Assembly: GCA_001414485.1 (NCBI GenBank)
Contig: LLEY01000004.1
Span: forward strand, 310,001 to 374,000
DNA: 64,000 bases
Source: Calycina herbarum
Lineage: Eukaryota; Ascomycota; Leotiomycetes; Helotiales; Pezizellaceae
Direction: 5' to 3'
Positions 60,360-64,000 of this stretch are shown here, one piece after another (positions within the stretch are counted from its first letter, which is position 1; the number at the start of each line of letters is the position of its first letter). The translations under genes were made by a program, and so were the position numbers. The notes under the pieces were generated by a model, which was not told the DNA's origin, searched no databases, and saw only the letters and a program-made list of their open reading frames with translations.

Positions 60360-63178
60360 TCAATGACTCTTCGAAGTACCAGAGCTCTTCCTTCGATAGT
60401 TGTAGAGTTCGTGTGCCGTCATATTGTTACTCGTCGGGGATTCAAAGTAATAAAGGGGTTTTAGGGGAGGAATGTTTCGACGGAAGAGAATGTAGCGTTT
60501 TAACCACCATCTAGTGAGGGTTTATGTCATTACTCTTGTAGTAGATGTTTGAGGGATTCATTAGGACATGATAGGCGAGGTAAAAAGGAAGGATGAAGGA
60601 AGAAAAAACATACGGCAAAGCCTCCGTAACCTGATACCTCATAAACGTTCTCGTGGGAACAGCAAATACATAATCCAATTCTTCCAGCGTTCGTTGTTTT
60701 GTTTCGGGTACCCAGAGGAAGATCATTATGAATGCTATAACGTTTAGACCTGCGTAGAAAGAGAATGCTCCCTGGTTTCGTCTGCGTTAGCGTGCCTATA
60801 CTGTTTGTTTGCTTTTGGAAAAGTTGGGGAAGTGAAAAGGGGTCAAATTGATGAGAAAATAGAAGGGCAAAGAAGGAGGTTTAAGAGGGGGTTGAGCGAG
60901 GAGGGAGAGACATACTACTATATGCATTCTATCTTTCATCAATGGTAATGTTATGCTTAGAATTGCTGCCCACATGAGATTTACCGCGACGCTCCAGCCC
61001 ATTCCTACTTCTCTGTGGGAGAGAGGGAAAACTTCTGCAGAATAAGTGAATGGTACTGGTCCCTATTGATGTCTTGGTTAGTGTGTGTTTTTGGCTGAAT
61101 TTCACGAAGTGCATGATCGGAATGTATAACCCACCTCACCCGGACTATAAAAAGCGGTAAACACATAGATGAAAAAAGCCATCAGCCCCAGATGAGCTTC
61201 ACTATCCGTATCAATAAGCGAGCAAAGTCCAATAGCCAACATACTCCAAGCCATATTCGGGAACGTGAATAGCAAAAGACTTCGTCGCCCATAGGTATCG
61301 ATTGTCCAGATGGCAGGCCAAGTAAAGAGGAAGTTTACTAAACCAAACCCGAAACTAGCTATGAGGGCTTGGAAGGTGGAGGCTCCTGCGTCTATGAATA
61401 CTGTACTGGAGTAGAAAGAGATGATATTTATTCCGCACTGGAGGGTGTCAGCTCGAGCTCTGGAAGCCTAGAATTTGAAAGAAAGAGAAATAACCAACCA
61501 TCTGCTGAGCCATCATGACAGTAAAAGAAGCCAACGTAGCCCTCCTCAACCTCGGAATCGTAAACAGCTCCACAAACCTTGACATATACGGAGTGCTATT
61601 CTTAAAGATCTCCGACTCCAACTGAAGTTGTGAATGGATATAATATAAATCCCTAGCAGCTTGAACGGGTTTATTTCGTAAACGAAGAAGGGATTTGTAG
61701 GCTCGATGATATTCCCCTTTTTTCATGTACCAACGCGGCGACTCGGGACAGAAATAGACGGCCAGGATGAGGGGGACGGCGGGGATAAATGCTGAGCCCA
61801 GTTGAAGACGCCATGCTATATCGGTGCGGAAAACGGCTAGGTTGGCACAAAAGCCAAGAAACATTCCAAATGCCGTCCACATTTGCCAGCTCATGACGAC
61901 TGTTTGGAGGTACCGTTAGGATTTCGTTTTGGCACAAGATACAAGAGGGGAAACTTACGAGCGCCTCGAATAGCAGCGGGTGAGTTTTCTGCTGCGAATA
62001 TTGGAACCTGTATGCCAAGGTAAATGAGTTAGCACTCCATCTTGAGAAGTTCCCCCCCTAAAAAATCGTGCAAGCGAGAATACCCCTTTTTTTAAATACC
62101 CGAAAAATCAAAATAAACACTCCACGATGAAAAAACGAAAATCCATTCTTACAGTACTAGCCTTAGCACCCATCCCTAACCCTAAAAGGATCCTACAAAC
62201 AAGCGCCTGTGGCCATGTCTGCGTAAATGCAGAACCAAGAACGGTCCACAAACATATATTCCCCGCAACGAAAATAGTCCCTCGTCGACCGAAATAGGAA
62301 TTCAAGGGATCTGACAACCAACACCCAAAGAGTGCCGAGCCGATGTATGGCGCCGCGTTGATTAACCCTTGAATTAATTGGTCGCGGGTATTTTGTTCGT
62401 CGATGTGGAAATATCTTGGGAATGCGAGGTTTGCGCCGTTGGATCCTGGGTTATGTGAGTATCTAGAGATTTTGGAAAGATGTTGGGAGAGAGTAAAGAC
62501 AGCTGGAAATATGATAGATAGCACTTGCTTCTCACGAAGTGAAGAAAATTGAGATTGAGAATGGTTGGCCGAAATAGCTTCTTCTTCAATCCGCTTTTCC
62601 CAAAATTGTTCCATATATGCGAAAAACATACCAGTCTGATCCCAACCCTGTACTGCAGCCCCGATACTACAACAAACAATCGTAAAGTAAAGTGCCTTAG
62701 GCTGTTTCCACTTGTGCAAAACCTCGTCAGTCAACGCTTCAATCTCATCCCCCTTCAACGTATTCTCTCCTCCAATATCCTCATAATTCGTCGGATCGCG
62801 CGCCACCAGAGCGCCTTTTCGTAGTAAAGGCAATATGATTGCGAGATCTTTTGCTATGGCGAATTCTTCAACTTGGCTTAGGAGGACCTCGTCTGATAAT
62901 CCGGCGAGGGGGTTTTGGATTCTGAGATATGGGTCAATGAAATTTGTAGGGGTGGAGGAGGGAAGGAGGGGGAATGTACTTTGCTTCGAGGTTGGTGTTT
63001 AGGTTGACATGTCGGGGATTGGATTCTATTGTATAGTCTCCTCCATTGCTTCCATTCCGCGGAGGGTCTCTGCAAGGGATTCGGTTAGTGCTTATCCCTC
63101 AAGTTAGATGGTCGCAACATACGGTAAAGCTCGCTCATGGTATTGCGTTCGAGGTTCTTCCAGGTATGAACCAGCCAT
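60360..63178 (-). CDS. MFS sugar transporter (sugar porter family)
   Basis: Proton-coupled or facilitative sugar uptake at the plasma membrane. Ten exons: 63178-63123, 63069-62980, 62921-62632, 62445-62153, 62007-61959, 61899-61499, 61437-61135, 61062-60916, 60771-60614 and 60510-60360. Their phases close to 645 residues. Family marks in order: NPLAGLS near the N-terminus, QGWDQTGSNGANL in helix 1, GRRGTIF in the 2-3 loop, [11 protein letters not shown] after helix 6, [12 protein letters not shown] in the 8-9 loop, and [15 protein letters not shown] after helix 12. The last exon, from WWLKRY onward, was chosen because it restores the usual tail, where reading through would hit a stop. Two introns (145 and 186 bp) are longer than the local norm. 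Substrate cannot be told from sequence. Confidence 0.93.
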
Positions 63179-64000
63179 GGTCGACAAGGTATCATCGGCG
63201 AGCAATAGCAGCAAACCAGGTCTGATATAATGGAACGGTAGAAATGTAATCATAAAGGTGGGGGTGGGGATGCTTGCTTTTTACCAACAACACGGGAAAT
63301 TTAAGGCTGCCATGCTGGAGGGACATTCTGTAGCACAACCGGGCGTGCTATTCGTGCGGCGGTACGAAAGAGATATTTGCTTATGGTAACACAAACTCTG
63401 CACATCTGCATCTTCGAAAATTCCCCAATCACAGTATGCCATACACACTGGACCGTCTAAATGCTTCATTACATCAGTCTACAGGGCTCCCATCTGCAGC
63501 CCTGTTGGAGAATAAGAAAGGTGATGAGGTGGAATGGTTTAGCGAAAGGATTATACGAACAGACGATTCGGAATACCGGGTTCCTTATTTTACATATCTT
63601 GAGGCTGCGAATTACACTGCGGACTAGCAGATACGCGGCGACTCTCAAGTATGCCTTCTGGCGACCCTGGTGAGCTTCAGAAGACATCCTTCAGAGCGGA
63701 ATCTTTCTTGGCTTCCTTCTTGGCTGCATGGGTTTCTCCCGTCATCTTCTCGGTCTGCCAGATCGAAATATGAGTCTCCAACTCGTGCCGCTTGCTGCAA
63801 TTTCCCCTGATGATTTGGCGAGTGTGAGATGTAGTGGAATGCCATCGTGGCAGAAGCACAAGTATGGCCAGGCACAGCAACGGGGAAAGCTACCCACGGC
63901 ATGTTGTGAAGAATATCTGGCGATGGGGAAGTGAAAAGTTCAACTTCATCCTTGACCAGCTGTACTTGCATGTTTTTGCACTTCCCCGCATGGGATCACC
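63179..64000. other. Right edge, possible small or truncated genes
   Basis: Upstream region of the transporter. A 63-residue plus frame at 63436-63627 and minus frames at 63645-63971 and 63677-63880 overlap. The last ends in a Lys/Ala/Glu-rich tail (MTGETHAAKKEAKKDSALKD) that looks protein-like and could be the final exon of a gene running in from the right. I cannot choose between them. Confidence 0.35.

Noticed and set aside
1..64000. tRNA, rRNA or CRISPR arrays
   Set aside because: I looked for GGTTCGANTCC-type boxes and regularly spaced repeats by eye. The only near hit (about 49,440) lies within LINE coding sequence. A tRNAscan/Infernal run would be decisive.

Overview
The window looks like nuclear DNA of a filamentous ascomycete (Pezizomycotina, probably Leotiomycetes; the class is inferred from gene style, not tested). 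Genes carry many short introns (mostly 46-80 bp) with GTAAGT-like donors. They code for fungal families, and two AT-rich islands are full of TAA/TAG stops and C-to-T/G-to-A transitions, the mark of repeat-induced point mutation (RIP). All gene models were spliced by hand; in each one the exon phases close.

Layout of the genic part: 2.0-4.1 kb PP2C phosphatase (-). 4.8-10.1 kb a divergent reductive-iron-uptake pair, Fet3-type ferroxidase (-) and Ftr1-type permease (+), sharing a 1.9 kb promoter with four exact GATA-type siderophore-regulator sites. 10.7-11.3 kb small hypothetical (-). 17.9-21.2 kb two divergent multi-pass membrane protein genes. 24.8-28.2 kb M1 aminopeptidase (-), divergent from a 78-residue CENP-W-like histone-fold gene (28.3-28.7 kb, +). 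29.5-31.1 kb RGG-rich YAG7-like protein (+). 35.3-37.5 kb GMC oxidoreductase (-). 39.1-44.1 kb JmjN/JmjC/PHD histone demethylase of KDM4 type (-). 60.4-63.2 kb MFS sugar transporter with ten exons (-).

Island A (12,246-17,124) is a Tc1/mariner element with about 115-bp inverted ends and TA target duplications. Its minus-strand DD34E-type transposase has first and third catalytic positions changed by G-to-A transitions. A large unrecognised plus-strand reading frame fills the other half. A solo LTR with an AATAG duplication sits inside the transposase gene.

Island B (46,736-59,059) is a three-level nest. A Tad1-like LINE (15-16 bp target duplication, AAAT-repeat tail) is split by a complete Ty3/gypsy element (232-bp LTRs, TAAAC duplication). 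That element is itself interrupted by a second solo LTR (CTATA duplication) of the same family as the one in island A.

The clearest functional unit is the iron-uptake pair: Fet3 oxidises Fe(II), Ftr1 imports the Fe(III), and the promoter architecture predicts repression when iron is sufficient. I did not find a convincing new multi-gene system. The least explained items are the Tc1/mariner passenger frame, a hairpin plus ~60-bp tandem repeat just outside the LINE (59.2-59.5 kb), and an aminopeptidase whose GAMEN motif reads GAMEG across a 16-nt microexon.
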